DNA of 53,957 bases from Tannerella sp. (lineage in GTDB: Bacteria > Bacteroidota > Bacteroidia > Bacteroidales > Tannerellaceae): NCBI GenBank assembly GCA_031272155.1, contig JAISUI010000091.1, forward strand, positions 1 through 53,957. The letters run 5' to 3'. Position numbers and translations under genes: made by a program. Position 1 is the stretch's first letter. Each line of letters begins with the position of its first letter. The notes under the pieces were generated by a model. It had not been told where the DNA came from, searched no databases, and saw nothing but the letters and a program-made list of their open reading frames with translations. Below are positions 44,585 to 53,465 of this stretch, in pieces.

Positions 44585-45622
44585 TCATCGTGACACCCGC
44601 CCTGAGCCATCGCCTTTAAGCAGATTTTCAACTTCGGCGACGGTGACCATATTGAAGTCGCCTGCAATGGTATGTTTCAGGCATGAAGCGGCTACAGCAA
44701 ATTCAAGCGCCTTCTGCAAGTCCCGGGGATACGTCAGCAAGCCGTAAATCAGTCCGCCCATAAACGAATCGCCTCCGCCCACACGATCTACAATATGCGT
44801 AATATCATAACGTCGAGACTGATACAACCGATCGGCATACAGCACGCCACCCCACGTATTGTGGTTCGCATTGACAGAACCGCGCAGGGTTATGACCACC
44901 TGTCCGGCACGCGGGAAACGCGCTTTCAGTTGTGTACAGACCGATTCAAACTGCGCAGCATCCACTTCGCCGCCTGTTTGCGCCGCATCGAAACCTTCGG
45001 GACGGATGCCAAATACCTTCTCAGCATCCTCCTCATTGCCGAGAATCACGTTACATCCTTCTGTCAGCGCAGGCATCACCTCCGCAGCCGTTTTGCCGTA
45101 TTTCCACAAGTTCTTGCGGTAATTCAAATCGGCCGACACAGTGATGCCCAGCCTGTTAGCGGCGTGTATAGCCTCAAGGCAGGCATCTGCAGCTCCCTGC
45201 GAGATGGCGGGTGTGATACCCGTCCAATGAAACCATTGCGCATCTTTCAAGACTTCGTCCCAATCCACCATACCCGGCTGTATCTCGGCTATCGCCGAGT
45301 GTGCGCGGTCGTAAATGACCTTCGAGGCGCGGGCGACAGCGCCTGTTTCAAGAAAATAAATCCCCACGCGGTCGCCGCCGCGAACAACATGCGACGTCCC
45401 TACATTATATTTACGCAGTTCGGAGAGACACCATTCGGCAATATCGTTTTTCGGCAAGCGCGTGACAAACTCAACAGGCACGCCGTAATTTGCCAGCGAC
45501 ACGGCGACGTTCGCCTCCCCGCCGCCAAAGGTGGCATTCAGATTTACAGACTGTATGAACCGCTGATATCCGGGCGTGGACAGCCGCAACATGATTTCTC
45601 CAAATGTGACTACTTTTTTCAT
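44585..45622 (-). CDS. kdgK: 2-dehydro-3-deoxygluconate kinase (PfkB family)
   Basis: The 345-residue ribokinase/PfkB-fold kinase begins VVTFGEIMLRLSTPGYQRF, with the sugar-binding FGGGEANVAVSLANYG and the ATP/base motif DRVGGGDSFMGG where Asp285 is catalytic. The Gly-Gly-Gly-Asp form (instead of GAGD) is common in KDG kinases. It phosphorylates KDG to KDPG, which an aldolase (not in this window) splits to pyruvate and glyceraldehyde-3-phosphate. It lies 17 bases after the DUF4861 gene and 32 before the dehydrogenase. Confidence 0.88.
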   Translation of the reverse strand: MKKVVTFGEIMLRLSTPGYQRFIQSVNLNATFGGGEANVAVSLANYGVPVEFVTRLPKNDIAEWCLSELRKYNVGTSHVVRGGDRVGIYFLETGAVARASKVIYDRAHSAIAEIQPGMVDWDEVLKDAQWFHWTGITPAISQGAADACLEAIHAANRLGITVSADLNYRKNLWKYGKTAAEVMPALTEGCNVILGNEEDAEKVFGIRPEGFDAAQTGGEVDAAQFESVCTQLKARFPRAGQVVITLRGSVNANHNTWGGVLYADRLYQSRRYDITHIVDRVGGGDSFMGGLIYGLLTYPRDLQKALEFAVAASCLKHTIAGDFNMVTVAEVENLLKGDGSGRVSR

Positions 45623-45639
45623 GCTATCCTATACATTAA

Positions 45640-46803
45640 TTAATATGCCACAACAAGTGGACTTTCGAGGCTCTTTGCAAACTGTTCAATATATTCCTTG
45701 AAATCATCCAATGCCGGGAAACCGTATTTGCTCCACCCATAACCGGTGTAATAGATTACAGGCTCGCCGGGTTGGTAGGTAGTGAGCGCCAGCAGATGCG
45801 AATATGTTTCCTCCTTGCCCGTTATGGCATGGGCAACTGTGTACGTATCTTTTGTCACGCCGCTTATACCTTGTGGAAAAACCATGCCGATGTACACTTT
45901 ATCCACCATTTCGCTTTCCGGCTCAGCATAGATAATTGTGGCCATACCCGACTTTGTCTCAGTTTTAATGATGGCGTCTATACCTTCGCGCTTGACGATG
46001 CCCGCCGCAACGGGAATAGCTTCCGTTGTGCCATAAGCCTGTGCTACTTTGGTGAGTTGCGAACCGGCGTCAATTGAGAATGTGCGGCTCTCGCTGAATG
46101 TTTTCCCATCCACAAAGATATCCTTATAGGTTAATACAAAGGTAGTGCGTAGCGGCCCGTTTTCGAGCACTTCCTGACTGACAAAGTTCTCATTCAGCCA
46201 TAGTTTGCCGCCTGCATAAGGCGCCATCATACCGCCGCCCAGTGTCCGGCCAACCTTATAATCGTCCAGTCCTTCGCCATGATCCTGGTGATACGACTGC
46301 ACGCCGGCAAGATCATCTTTATACCATTTGTCTATGATCAGGTTGCTTGTGCGTTTATACCAGAGGTCAAGCCCGTTGCTCGGACCGTCCACCGGGATCA
46401 ATGCCGGACCGTAAATTCGAAATGCCACACGGTCATTCTCCCAGGCAAAGTCGTCTTTGCGCTCTGTGATAAACCGCCCGTAGGTCTTGGGCGCAAATGT
46501 TTGCGGCTCACCTGCCAAAACAGTATAAGCAACTTTTTCATTGGCTTTTACGTCGGCCTGAAAGATTAGTTTCCCGTCGTAAGTAAGTTGCGAGGCAACG
46601 ATTTCACCGGCGCTGTTTTTCACAACATAAGTCTGCCCTTCACCAAGACTGATCCGAGCGACAAGATCGCTGACCGGAATTTCAACGATTTCTCCTATTC
46701 GGTCATAATCATTTGGATTACTTATTTTTATGCGAATTATAGCGTCCTGTGCGCATGATACAAGCCATCCTACGATGGCGACAAATAAAATTACTTTTTT
46801 CAT
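45640..46803 (-). CDS. DUF4861-family lipoprotein
   Basis: The 387-residue lipoprotein (Cys17 in WLVSC) opens with IRIKISNPNDYDRIGEIVEIPVSDL and contains FAWENDRVAFRIYGPAL, a pattern seen in DUF4861 proteins, which recur next to uronate and pectin/alginate/ulvan degradation genes. The rest is beta-rich, for example WYKRTSNLIIDKWYK, ESRTFSIDAGS and VIYYTGYGWSKYG. It resembles large carbohydrate-processing sandwich proteins, and an enzyme removing the terminal unsaturated uronate is conceivable, but no activity is asserted. It lies 11 bases after kduI and 17 before kdgK. Confidence 0.8.
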   Translation of the reverse strand: MKKVILFVAIVGWLVSCAQDAIIRIKISNPNDYDRIGEIVEIPVSDLVARISLGEGQTYVVKNSAGEIVASQLTYDGKLIFQADVKANEKVAYTVLAGEPQTFAPKTYGRFITERKDDFAWENDRVAFRIYGPALIPVDGPSNGLDLWYKRTSNLIIDKWYKDDLAGVQSYHQDHGEGLDDYKVGRTLGGGMMAPYAGGKLWLNENFVSQEVLENGPLRTTFVLTYKDIFVDGKTFSESRTFSIDAGSQLTKVAQAYGTTEAIPVAAGIVKREGIDAIIKTETKSGMATIIYAEPESEMVDKVYIGMVFPQGISGVTKDTYTVAHAITGKEETYSHLLALTTYQPGEPVIYYTGYGWSKYGFPALDDFKEYIEQFAKSLESPLVVAY

Positions 46804-46814
46804 ATTGCGTTGAT

Positions 46815-47657
46815 TTATTTAAGTTTATCCGCAGTAAAAGTATCCATGTCATCATAAGCAAGATTTTCGCCGCACATCGCCCAGATGAACGTATAATTGC
46901 TTGTTCCCGCCGCCGAATGGATTGACCATGAAGGCGAAATAACCGCCTGCTCATTGAGCATAAAGAGATGTCGCGTTTCCTGCGGCTCGCCCATGAAATG
47001 GCAAACCGACTGTTCGGCAGGCACCTTGAAATAAAAATAGGCCTCCATCCTCCGCGAGTGGGTATGCGGCGGCATCGTGTTCCACACACTGCCGATCTGC
47101 AATTCCGTCAACCCCATTTGCAATTGGCAACACGGCACAATTTCACTCAAAATAATCTGATTCAGGATACGTTCATTCGACGTCGCCTGTGAACCCAAAT
47201 TGCGCGTTCGGCGCATTTCCTCTGTGATTGGTGCGGTCGGATACGCCTTGTGCGCAGGCGATGAAGCGAAATAGAATTTAGCCGGTTTGGAGGCATCTTT
47301 GCTCTTGAAAATAACCTCTTTAGATCCTCTGCCAACGTAAACTGCATCTTTATAAGCCAGCGCGTAATCCGTACCATCCACGGACACAACACCCTCATTT
47401 TCAATACAAATAATCCCCAATTCGCGCCGTTCGCAGAAATATTCGGAGCGAATCAGCGGAACCGTTTCTAATTTAATGGCCTCTTTCACAGGCAACGCCC
47501 CCCCAATAATCAGGCGATCGTTGTGTGTATAAGTCATCAGCACGGCATCCGGCTCAAAAACTTTCTCCACGAGGAACTCTTTTCGCAGTTGCGCCGTATC
47601 GTAATGTTTCACATCGCCAGGGTGCGTACCCCAACGTTCTTCAATCATCGTTTTCAT
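46815..47657 (-). CDS. kduI: 5-dehydro-4-deoxy-D-glucuronate isomerase
   Basis: KduI isomerises 5-keto-4-deoxyuronate, the open form of the unsaturated uronate left by polysaccharide lyases, to the 2,5-diketo acid. The 280-residue cupin protein carries MPPHTHSRRMEAYFYF with His198, His200 and Glu205 and a later His247 (SPSWSIHSAAG), matching the zinc ligands of the family. Length is normal. It is the first gene of the uronate operon, reading leftward from the divergent region at 47658-47848. ATG codons at residues 1 and 4 are both possible starts. Confidence 0.95.
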   Translation of the reverse strand: MKTMIEERWGTHPGDVKHYDTAQLRKEFLVEKVFEPDAVLMTYTHNDRLIIGGALPVKEAIKLETVPLIRSEYFCERRELGIICIENEGVVSVDGTDYALAYKDAVYVGRGSKEVIFKSKDASKPAKFYFASSPAHKAYPTAPITEEMRRTRNLGSQATSNERILNQIILSEIVPCCQLQMGLTELQIGSVWNTMPPHTHSRRMEAYFYFKVPAEQSVCHFMGEPQETRHLFMLNEQAVISPSWSIHSAAGTSNYTFIWAMCGENLAYDDMDTFTADKLK

Positions 47658-47709
47658 ATTTTTCCTTCTGTTTGATATATATAATGTATATTTATATTAA
47701 TGTATAGCT

Positions 47710-47759
47710 ACTTGCCACCTGTTTTCCATCCGCAAGTGGCGTTTTACAGGCCACTAAGT
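47710..47759. repeat. Imperfect inverted repeats in the divergent region before kduI
   Basis: ACTTGCCACCTG (47710-47721) faces CAGGCCACTAAGT (47747-47759), and GCAAGTGGC (47732-47740) also partly mirrors the left arm. The set of CCAC/GTGG half-sites suggests an operator for a uronate regulator, but none is encoded nearby and the match is imperfect. Confidence 0.35.
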
Positions 47760-47804
47760 TACAGATTAAATTTGAATAAATGGAAAAAATCCGGATTTTT
47801 TTTC

Positions 47805-47812
47805 TACATTTG
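47805..47812 (+). promoter_or_regulatory. -7 box of the nucleotidyltransferase-kinase gene
   Basis: TACATTTG matches TAnnTTTG, 36 bases before the ATG at 47849. The upstream TTTG at 47771 is too far for a standard -33 element. Confidence 0.5.
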
Positions 47813-47848
47813 TAGCGCATTAAATTGTTATTATGAACGTAAAACTCT

Positions 47849-48979
47849 ATGAAAAAGGTCTTTGTCAGCGGATGCTATGATATGTTACATAGCGGTCACG
47901 TCGCATTTTTTGAAGAAGCGGCGGGTTATGGCGACTTGTATGTCGGAATTGGCTCGGACAAAACAATTTACGAGTTAAAAGCCCGTAAAACAATCAATAC
48001 GGACGAAGAGCGCCTGTATATGGTGAAAGCCCTTCGTATGGTGAAAGATGCCTGGATTAATAAGGGCAGTGGCGTGATTGACTTTCTGGAAGAGTTGAAA
48101 ACACTGCGGCCGGACATCTTTTTTGTGAATAGCGATGGACACAGTCCCGAAAAGGAGCAGTTGTGCAAGGATTTGGGTATTGAATACGTTGTAAGCAAGC
48201 GTATTCCGCACGGCAATCTGCCCGTCCGCTCCACTACGGCCTTACGGCAGGAGTGCCGGATACCATATCGAATTGACCTGGCCGGCGGATGGTTAGACCA
48301 ACCTTTTGTCAGCCAACATAAGGGGGGCGCTGTCCTGACCATCGGCATTGAGCCTGATTATGAGTTTAATGACCGCAGCGGGATGGCGACAAGTTCGCGC
48401 AAAAAAGCCATTGAACTGTGGCAAACAGACATTCCCGAAGGCGACAAGCAAAAACTTGCAAGAACCCTGTTCTGCTACGAAAATCCGCCGGGAACGCATT
48501 ATGTCAGCGGATCACAGGATGCACTGGGCATCGTCCTTCCCGGACTTAACCGCCTGTATTACAATGGAGATTATTGGCCTGAAACGATTGAATCGGTGAA
48601 CGACAGGGCGCTGTTGCAATGGGTGGAGGAGCGTATCTGGCTCATCCCGCTGTTCCCAAGAGCGGCGACATACGATGTATTGGCAGGCAGGAACATCACG
48701 CAGGCTTCCGTCCAACGCCTGAGCGAAGCCTCCGGCGACTGCTGGGGAGCAATTCTGGCCAAAGATGCCGTAGCATGGGGCAAAGCCACTACGGAAAGTT
48801 TTGAAACGCAGATTGATATGTTCCCAAACATGGTTTCGGACAAAATCCTCCGCATCATCGAAAAATACAAAGCTGACGTGCTCGGATGGAAAGTAAGTGG
48901 TGCCGGCGGCGGCGGCTACTTAGTTTTTGTGAATGAGCAACCGATCACAAACGCGATCCAAATACGAATCAGAAAATAA
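47849..48979 (+). CDS. Bifunctional cytidylyltransferase-fold / GHMP kinase fusion
   Basis: This 376-residue fusion has two parts. Residues 1-130 are a nucleotidyltransferase of the cytidylyltransferase fold: [14 protein letters not shown] with the His14-x-x-His17 motif and the distal VRSTTALR. Residues 137-376 look like a compact GHMP sugar kinase: [13 protein letters not shown] (sugar-binding start), [11 protein letters not shown] (ATP loop at 177-187), [14 protein letters not shown] and the C-terminal [12 protein letters not shown]. The predicted logic is phosphorylation of a sugar at carbon 1 and transfer to a nucleotide, like HldE but with a GHMP in place of a PfkB kinase and in reverse order. 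The sugar is unknown. rfbA starts 13 bases later, so a role in activated-sugar supply for surface glycans is likely. Confidence 0.82.
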   Translation: MKKVFVSGCYDMLHSGHVAFFEEAAGYGDLYVGIGSDKTIYELKARKTINTDEERLYMVKALRMVKDAWINKGSGVIDFLEELKTLRPDIFFVNSDGHSPEKEQLCKDLGIEYVVSKRIPHGNLPVRSTTALRQECRIPYRIDLAGGWLDQPFVSQHKGGAVLTIGIEPDYEFNDRSGMATSSRKKAIELWQTDIPEGDKQKLARTLFCYENPPGTHYVSGSQDALGIVLPGLNRLYYNGDYWPETIESVNDRALLQWVEERIWLIPLFPRAATYDVLAGRNITQASVQRLSEASGDCWGAILAKDAVAWGKATTESFETQIDMFPNMVSDKILRIIEKYKADVLGWKVSGAGGGGYLVFVNEQPITNAIQIRIRK

Positions 48980-48992
48980 AATACTCAAAACT

Positions 48993-49868
48993 ATGAAAGG
49001 AATCGTTTTAGCCGGCGGATCGGGAAGCCGCCTGTATCCCATCACCAAAGGGATTTCCAAGCAATTGATCCCAATCTATGACAAGCCCATGATTTATTAT
49101 CCCATTTCGGTATTAATGCTGGCCGATATTAAGGAAATTTTAATTATTTCGACCCCTCAGGACTTGCCCGGATTCCGGCGATTGCTGGGCGATGGCGCGG
49201 AATGGGGGGTGCGGTTTGAATATGCGGAACAGCCCTCGCCCGACGGTCTGGCGCAAGCCTTTATCATCGGAGCGGAATTTATTGGAAATGACGACGTTTG
49301 CCTTGTATTGGGCGACAATATTTTTTATGGGCAAGGATTTTCACGGATGTTGGCGCAAGCTGTCGCGCACGTGGAGAACGATCGGAAAGCAAGCGTTTTC
49401 GGCTACTATGTCAATGATCCCGAACGCTACGGTGTGGTAGCATTTGACGATCAGGGCAGCGTGCTGAGCGTAGAAGAAAAACCGGCGCAGCCGAAGTCAA
49501 ACTATGCCGTCGTAGGACTTTATTTCTATCCGAACGAAGTAGTGGAAATAGCACGGCAAGTCAAGCCGTCCGCCCGCGGTGAGTTGGAAATAACATCTGT
49601 AAATCAGGAATTTATGAACAAAAAACGCTTAAATGTACAGTTGTTGGGACGTGGATTTGCCTGGTTGGACACCGGTACGCACGCCTCGCTTTCGGAAGCC
49701 TCTACCTTCGTCGAAGTGATCGAACGGCGGCAGGGACTGAAAATCGCTTGCCTGGAAGAAATCGCATTTCGGAAAGGATGGATTGACGGCGTTCAACTGA
49801 AAAAATTGGCCGAAACGATGATAAAAAACCCGTACGGACAGTATATGATGAAATTATTGGAAGGCTGA
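48993..49868 (+). CDS. rfbA: Glucose-1-phosphate thymidylyltransferase
   Basis: RfbA joins dTTP and glucose-1-phosphate to dTDP-glucose, the first step toward dTDP-rhamnose and other deoxysugars. The start [19 protein letters not shown] (nucleotide loop), [18 protein letters not shown] and [12 protein letters not shown] are all standard. The correct start is the ATG at 48993 (292 residues); an upstream in-frame ATG at 48933 would lie within the preceding gene. No rfbB, rfbC or rfbD follows, so the rest of the rhamnose pathway is elsewhere. It probably shares a transcript with the upstream fusion gene. Confidence 0.95.
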   Translation: MKGIVLAGGSGSRLYPITKGISKQLIPIYDKPMIYYPISVLMLADIKEILIISTPQDLPGFRRLLGDGAEWGVRFEYAEQPSPDGLAQAFIIGAEFIGNDDVCLVLGDNIFYGQGFSRMLAQAVAHVENDRKASVFGYYVNDPERYGVVAFDDQGSVLSVEEKPAQPKSNYAVVGLYFYPNEVVEIARQVKPSARGELEITSVNQEFMNKKRLNVQLLGRGFAWLDTGTHASLSEASTFVEVIERRQGLKIACLEEIAFRKGWIDGVQLKKLAETMIKNPYGQYMMKLLEG

Positions 49869-50007
49869 CAGATATCTTTTCCATTCTTTTTTTGAATGTC
49901 GGACAAAAAAATGAAAAAAAATTTCATTTTCAATATACTAATAATCAACGAATTAAAAAATTACGAAGAAAAAAATGAACGAAAAATGAATTTATTTTTG
50001 ATTTTTG

Positions 50008-50038
50008 TTTGTTTAATTGAAAAATTGCATTACCTTTG
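50008..50038 (+). promoter_or_regulatory. Strong promoter of the OmpA-family gene
   Basis: TTTG (50008-50011), a 19-base spacer and TACCTTTG (50031-50038) give a full-consensus promoter, with an AT-rich region upstream (49901-50005). The leader of about 80 bases is longer than most here. The rest of the 255-base gap after rfbA holds only this and AT-rich DNA. Confidence 0.8.
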
Positions 50039-50123
50039 CAGTGTTGATTTGTATAAAAACATTAAGTCAACAAGATAAAGAAATAAAGAAAGAGAATATT
50101 GTTTAATAAAAATTGAATAAATT

Positions 50124-51272
50124 ATGAAGACGAAAGTATTACTTTTAGTTATTTTGTTTGGTTCTGCACTGCTTGTATCCGCTCAAGAGTATCAACCGCA
50201 GGTGGGTTTCAGTACAGAAAATGGTTCAAAAACGAACTTTAAGAAAAACAAGGCATCGGATAACATCTTTATCACGATCGCCGGTGGTGGTAACATTTTG
50301 CTGGGAGACCAGAATGGAGATGCTGAATTCAGCGACCGTATCGCTCCTTCAGGTGCAATCTCTATTGGTAAATGGTGGACGCCTTATGCAGCAGTTCGTT
50401 TGCAGTTAAACGGAGGTTTGATGAACAACTTCAGCAATGGAGGGGAACAAAATTTCACGTGGATCAATCCTCATTTAGACTTGATGTGGGATGTTACGAA
50501 CTTTTGGGCGCCTTATAAGGAGTCTAAAGTGTTCCATTTCATTCCTTTCGCAGGCATTGGCTATGGTTTCCGTCCGGAAAAAACAGTTGATGGTATCAAG
50601 TATGGAAAGGCAGAAGCCGTTTCAACCAACTTGGGTGCGCAACTTTTGTTCCGTCTGAGCAAACGGGTGGACCTCGTGCTCGAAGGACAATACACCTTGC
50701 TCGGCGACCACTGGAACTGGGACTTCCATGCACGTCCGCGCTATGACCGTCCGGTACAGGCCATGTTAGGCTTGAACTTCAACCTCGGAAGGAAAGAGTT
50801 TGAGGTAATCGAACCGATGGACTACGATCTGCTGAACGACCTCAATTCCCAGATTAATGCTTTGCGTGCACGCAACGCCGAACTGGAAAAACGTCCGGAA
50901 TATTGTCCGGAATGTCCGCCGCAAATCGTTCCCGAACCGGCAAAAGAATCGCTGCAAAATGTGGTTTATTTCCGCCTGAACAGCGCGAAGATTGACAAGA
51001 ATCAGGAAATCAACATCTTCAACACGGCTGAATATTCCAAGAAACACAGCCTGCCTATCAAGTTGGTTGGTTATGCCGACAAGAAGACCGGTAATCCGGA
51101 TTACAACAAGGGGCTTTCCGAAAGACGTGCAAGAGCCGTTGCAAAGCAACTTACAGAGAAGTACGGTATTTCGTCAAACAACATATCCATTGAATGGAAG
51201 GGCGATACAGTACAGCCGTATGCTGAAAATGCTTGGAACCGTGTAGTGATCATGGATACAAAAGAAGATTGA
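50124..51272 (+). CDS. OmpA-family outer-membrane protein
   Basis: This is a 382-residue protein with signal peptide ending near residue 21 (LLVSAQEYQP). An eight-stranded-barrel-type N-terminal domain (NIFITIAGGGNILLGDQ, RLQLNGGLMNN, GAQLLFRLSKRVDLVLEGQYTLLGDHW split in strands) runs to about residue 230. A short coiled segment (LLNDLNSQINALRARNAELEK) and a Cys-Pro-rich hinge precede the C-terminal OmpA/peptidoglycan-binding domain (VVYFRLNSAKIDKNQ, LVGYADKKTGNPDYN, LSERRARAVAKQL). It links the outer membrane to the wall and is usually very abundant, in keeping with its strong promoter, long leader and perfect terminator. Confidence 0.93.
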   Translation: MKTKVLLLVILFGSALLVSAQEYQPQVGFSTENGSKTNFKKNKASDNIFITIAGGGNILLGDQNGDAEFSDRIAPSGAISIGKWWTPYAAVRLQLNGGLMNNFSNGGEQNFTWINPHLDLMWDVTNFWAPYKESKVFHFIPFAGIGYGFRPEKTVDGIKYGKAEAVSTNLGAQLLFRLSKRVDLVLEGQYTLLGDHWNWDFHARPRYDRPVQAMLGLNFNLGRKEFEVIEPMDYDLLNDLNSQINALRARNAELEKRPEYCPECPPQIVPEPAKESLQNVVYFRLNSAKIDKNQEINIFNTAEYSKKHSLPIKLVGYADKKTGNPDYNKGLSERRARAVAKQLTEKYGISSNNISIEWKGDTVQPYAENAWNRVVIMDTKED

Positions 51273-51322
51273 CGTTCATTTTAATAAATTTTAAAATAAT
51301 GACTGTGCATTATCTATGATGC

Positions 51323-51357
51323 AAAAGACCGATGGATAACTCCATCGGTCTTTTTTT
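51323..51357 (+). terminator. Rho-independent terminator after the OmpA-family gene
   Basis: AAAGACCGATGGA (51324-51336) pairs perfectly with TCCATCGGTCTTT (51341-51353) around loop TAAC and is followed by further T. The reverse strand has four T after the stem, so it may also end the convergent acyl-CoA synthetase transcript. Confidence 0.9.
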
Positions 51358-51385
51358 GTAGTGATTCTAAAACGCCTCCCCTACC

Positions 51386-53449
51386 CTATTTTTCTATCCG
51401 GATACGCGCATCCACAGCAATAATTCCCTGTTCCGTAGCCAATAATGGATTAATATCCAGTTCCTTAATCTCTTCTGCGAACCGAAGCAACGCCGACAAA
51501 TGCACGATAATCTTTGCAAATTGCTGTTCGTCAATGCCTTTCTGTCCACGCGCCCCCCGAAAAACAGAGTATCCTTTTAGCGAACGAATCATGGACAACG
51601 CTTCTTCGGTGGCCAACGGCGCAAGCCCGGACGCTACATCCCTGAACAGTTCTACAAAAATGCCGCCCAATCCGCATAGCACAATATGGCCGAATTTGTC
51701 TTCATACTTCGCGCCGGCAAAAAGTTCCACCCCCTTCAACATCGGCTGCACTAAAATGGCCTTTGCATCAGGAATTTCCATCAGCCGCTCAAATTCGATT
51801 TTCAAGTGTTTCTCCGAACGAATATTCAGGGCAACGCCTCCAACGTCCGACTTGTGCACCGGCCCAACAACTTTGGCCACAACAGGATAGCGCTCCTTTT
51901 CGGCAAATTGCCGTATTTCTTTCCACTGACCGGAAACCAATTCTTCCACGATCGGGATGCCGGCAGCCTTCAACAGTGCCTGCACGGATTTGGGAGCTAT
52001 ATAGCCCGATTCGGGTATCCGGTCTATGATACGGCGTATCAGCGGCACATCTACTCCCGTCAGTTCAAGGTTATTAGCTAATGGATGCGGCGTTTTAAGC
52101 ACCTTCGTAAGCGCATTGGCCAACCCGACCTCGTCGCTGAAATTGACATGACCGCACTTGACGAAGAAATCCGTTTCGTCGCAAGCCGTAGTCACAGACG
52201 GCAAAACCGGAAAAATCGGCTTTGAACAGGTTCGCATCTTTTGGTCAAGCACTTCATAGGCTTCATAAACACGTGTCAATCCGGGACTTCCGAAAATAAC
52301 GGCAATGGCGTCAATTTGATCAAACCGTTTTTCGCAATAATCAATCGCAACAGCCAAATGTTCAGGCCCTCCGGTGCCTAATATATCAATCGGATTACTC
52401 ACCGAAGAACCGGGAAGCAACTTGCTTTTCAGCCGTTTAGCCGTTGAAGTGCCGGATAACTGCGGGATTTCCATTCCTCCTTTCGACAGCGCATCCGTCA
52501 ATATAACAGCCGGCCCGCCGGCATGAGTTACAATAGCTATGTTCTTGCCTTTCAACTCTTTTAAAGAAAACACGGCGCCTACGGTAGCCAATTCTTCACG
52601 GCTGAAGCAACGCACAATGCCGGCTTTACGGAAAAGCGCTTCCACAGCCAAATCCGGATTAGCCATTGCTCCCGTGTGCGACGACGCAGCGCGACTGCCC
52701 GATTCGGAAGTTCCTGATTTGATGGCGGCTATACGGCAACCCTTGCGAATCAGCGAACTGGTATGCAGCAATAATTTATCCGGATTCTTAATGCTCTCAA
52801 TATAAAGCAATTTTATCTTTGAATCTGTTTCAGGATTAAAATTCTCATCCATATATTCGAGTACGTCCTCAACCGAAATCTGGGCGCTATTGCCAACCGA
52901 CCATACGGAATTGAAACGCAGACCCATACGCATAGACGATTCCATGATGAAAATCGCTGTGCCGCCCGAACTGGAAATCATATCCACACCAAACGGATCG
53001 GTTTCCGGAATCGGCAACGTAAACAAACTGTGATGATACCTGTTCAGCAACCCGATACAATTCGGCCCTATCAGACACGCACCGGCCCTTTCAATCACTT
53101 CAACAATCTGTTTTTCAAGCAATCCTCCCTGTTTGGTCGTTTCTCCGAAACCGGCTGTAAACATAATAAAGGCTTTGACGCCTTTCTTTTGCGCCAGGAT
53201 CGTGACGGTCTCCAGACAGGCCGAGGCCGGAATAGAAATGATGGCTAAATCAGTCGGGGGAATTTCAGTTACATGATGATAGGATTTCAAACCCTGCACA
53301 TCGTCTTCCTTCGCATTAACAACGTATAAATCACCCTGATAATGCCCGTTCAAGAGGTTGCGGACACAATTACCGCCGGGTTTGGAGGTCTTATTGGAAC
53401 CTCCTACCACAACAATGCTTTGAGGATTAATAAGCGCCTGATTGATCAT
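51386..53449 (-). CDS. Acyl-CoA synthetase (NDP-forming), fused alpha-beta type
   Basis: The 687-residue cytoplasmic enzyme fuses the parts of succinyl-CoA-synthetase-like ligases. It has a CoA-binding Rossmann domain (residues 1-135: SIVVVGGSNKTSKPGGNCVRN, LIGPNCIGLLN), a second ligase domain with ASSHTGAMA, whose His is the expected phospho-histidine, then an ATP-grasp domain from about 470 (FAEKERYPVVAKVVGPVHKSDVGGV split, ILVQPMLKGVELF, LDINPLLATEQG). It interconverts acetyl-CoA or related acyl-CoA, ADP and phosphate with the acid and ATP, so it may gain ATP from fermentation. Substrate range cannot be read here. It reads toward the OmpA gene and lies 16 bases from the tmRNA. Confidence 0.9.
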   Translation of the reverse strand: MINQALINPQSIVVVGGSNKTSKPGGNCVRNLLNGHYQGDLYVVNAKEDDVQGLKSYHHVTEIPPTDLAIISIPASACLETVTILAQKKGVKAFIMFTAGFGETTKQGGLLEKQIVEVIERAGACLIGPNCIGLLNRYHHSLFTLPIPETDPFGVDMISSSGGTAIFIMESSMRMGLRFNSVWSVGNSAQISVEDVLEYMDENFNPETDSKIKLLYIESIKNPDKLLLHTSSLIRKGCRIAAIKSGTSESGSRAASSHTGAMANPDLAVEALFRKAGIVRCFSREELATVGAVFSLKELKGKNIAIVTHAGGPAVILTDALSKGGMEIPQLSGTSTAKRLKSKLLPGSSVSNPIDILGTGGPEHLAVAIDYCEKRFDQIDAIAVIFGSPGLTRVYEAYEVLDQKMRTCSKPIFPVLPSVTTACDETDFFVKCGHVNFSDEVGLANALTKVLKTPHPLANNLELTGVDVPLIRRIIDRIPESGYIAPKSVQALLKAAGIPIVEELVSGQWKEIRQFAEKERYPVVAKVVGPVHKSDVGGVALNIRSEKHLKIEFERLMEIPDAKAILVQPMLKGVELFAGAKYEDKFGHIVLCGLGGIFVELFRDVASGLAPLATEEALSMIRSLKGYSVFRGARGQKGIDEQQFAKIIVHLSALLRFAEEIKELDINPLLATEQGIIAVDARIRIEK

Positions 53450-53465
53450 ACGTTACACTATTTCG

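Noticed and set aside
44795..45643. Long plus-strand frame opposite the KDG kinase
   Set aside because: The minus-strand kinase has clear motifs; the opposite frame is an antisense shadow.
48933..48992. Upstream start for rfbA
   Set aside because: It lies inside the end of the preceding gene and adds 20 residues before the conserved KGIVLAGG start.
49896..50078. Open frame of 60 codons before the OmpA gene
   Set aside because: It is Lys/Asn/Phe-rich low-complexity text caused by AT-rich DNA and runs through the OmpA promoter; no family resemblance.
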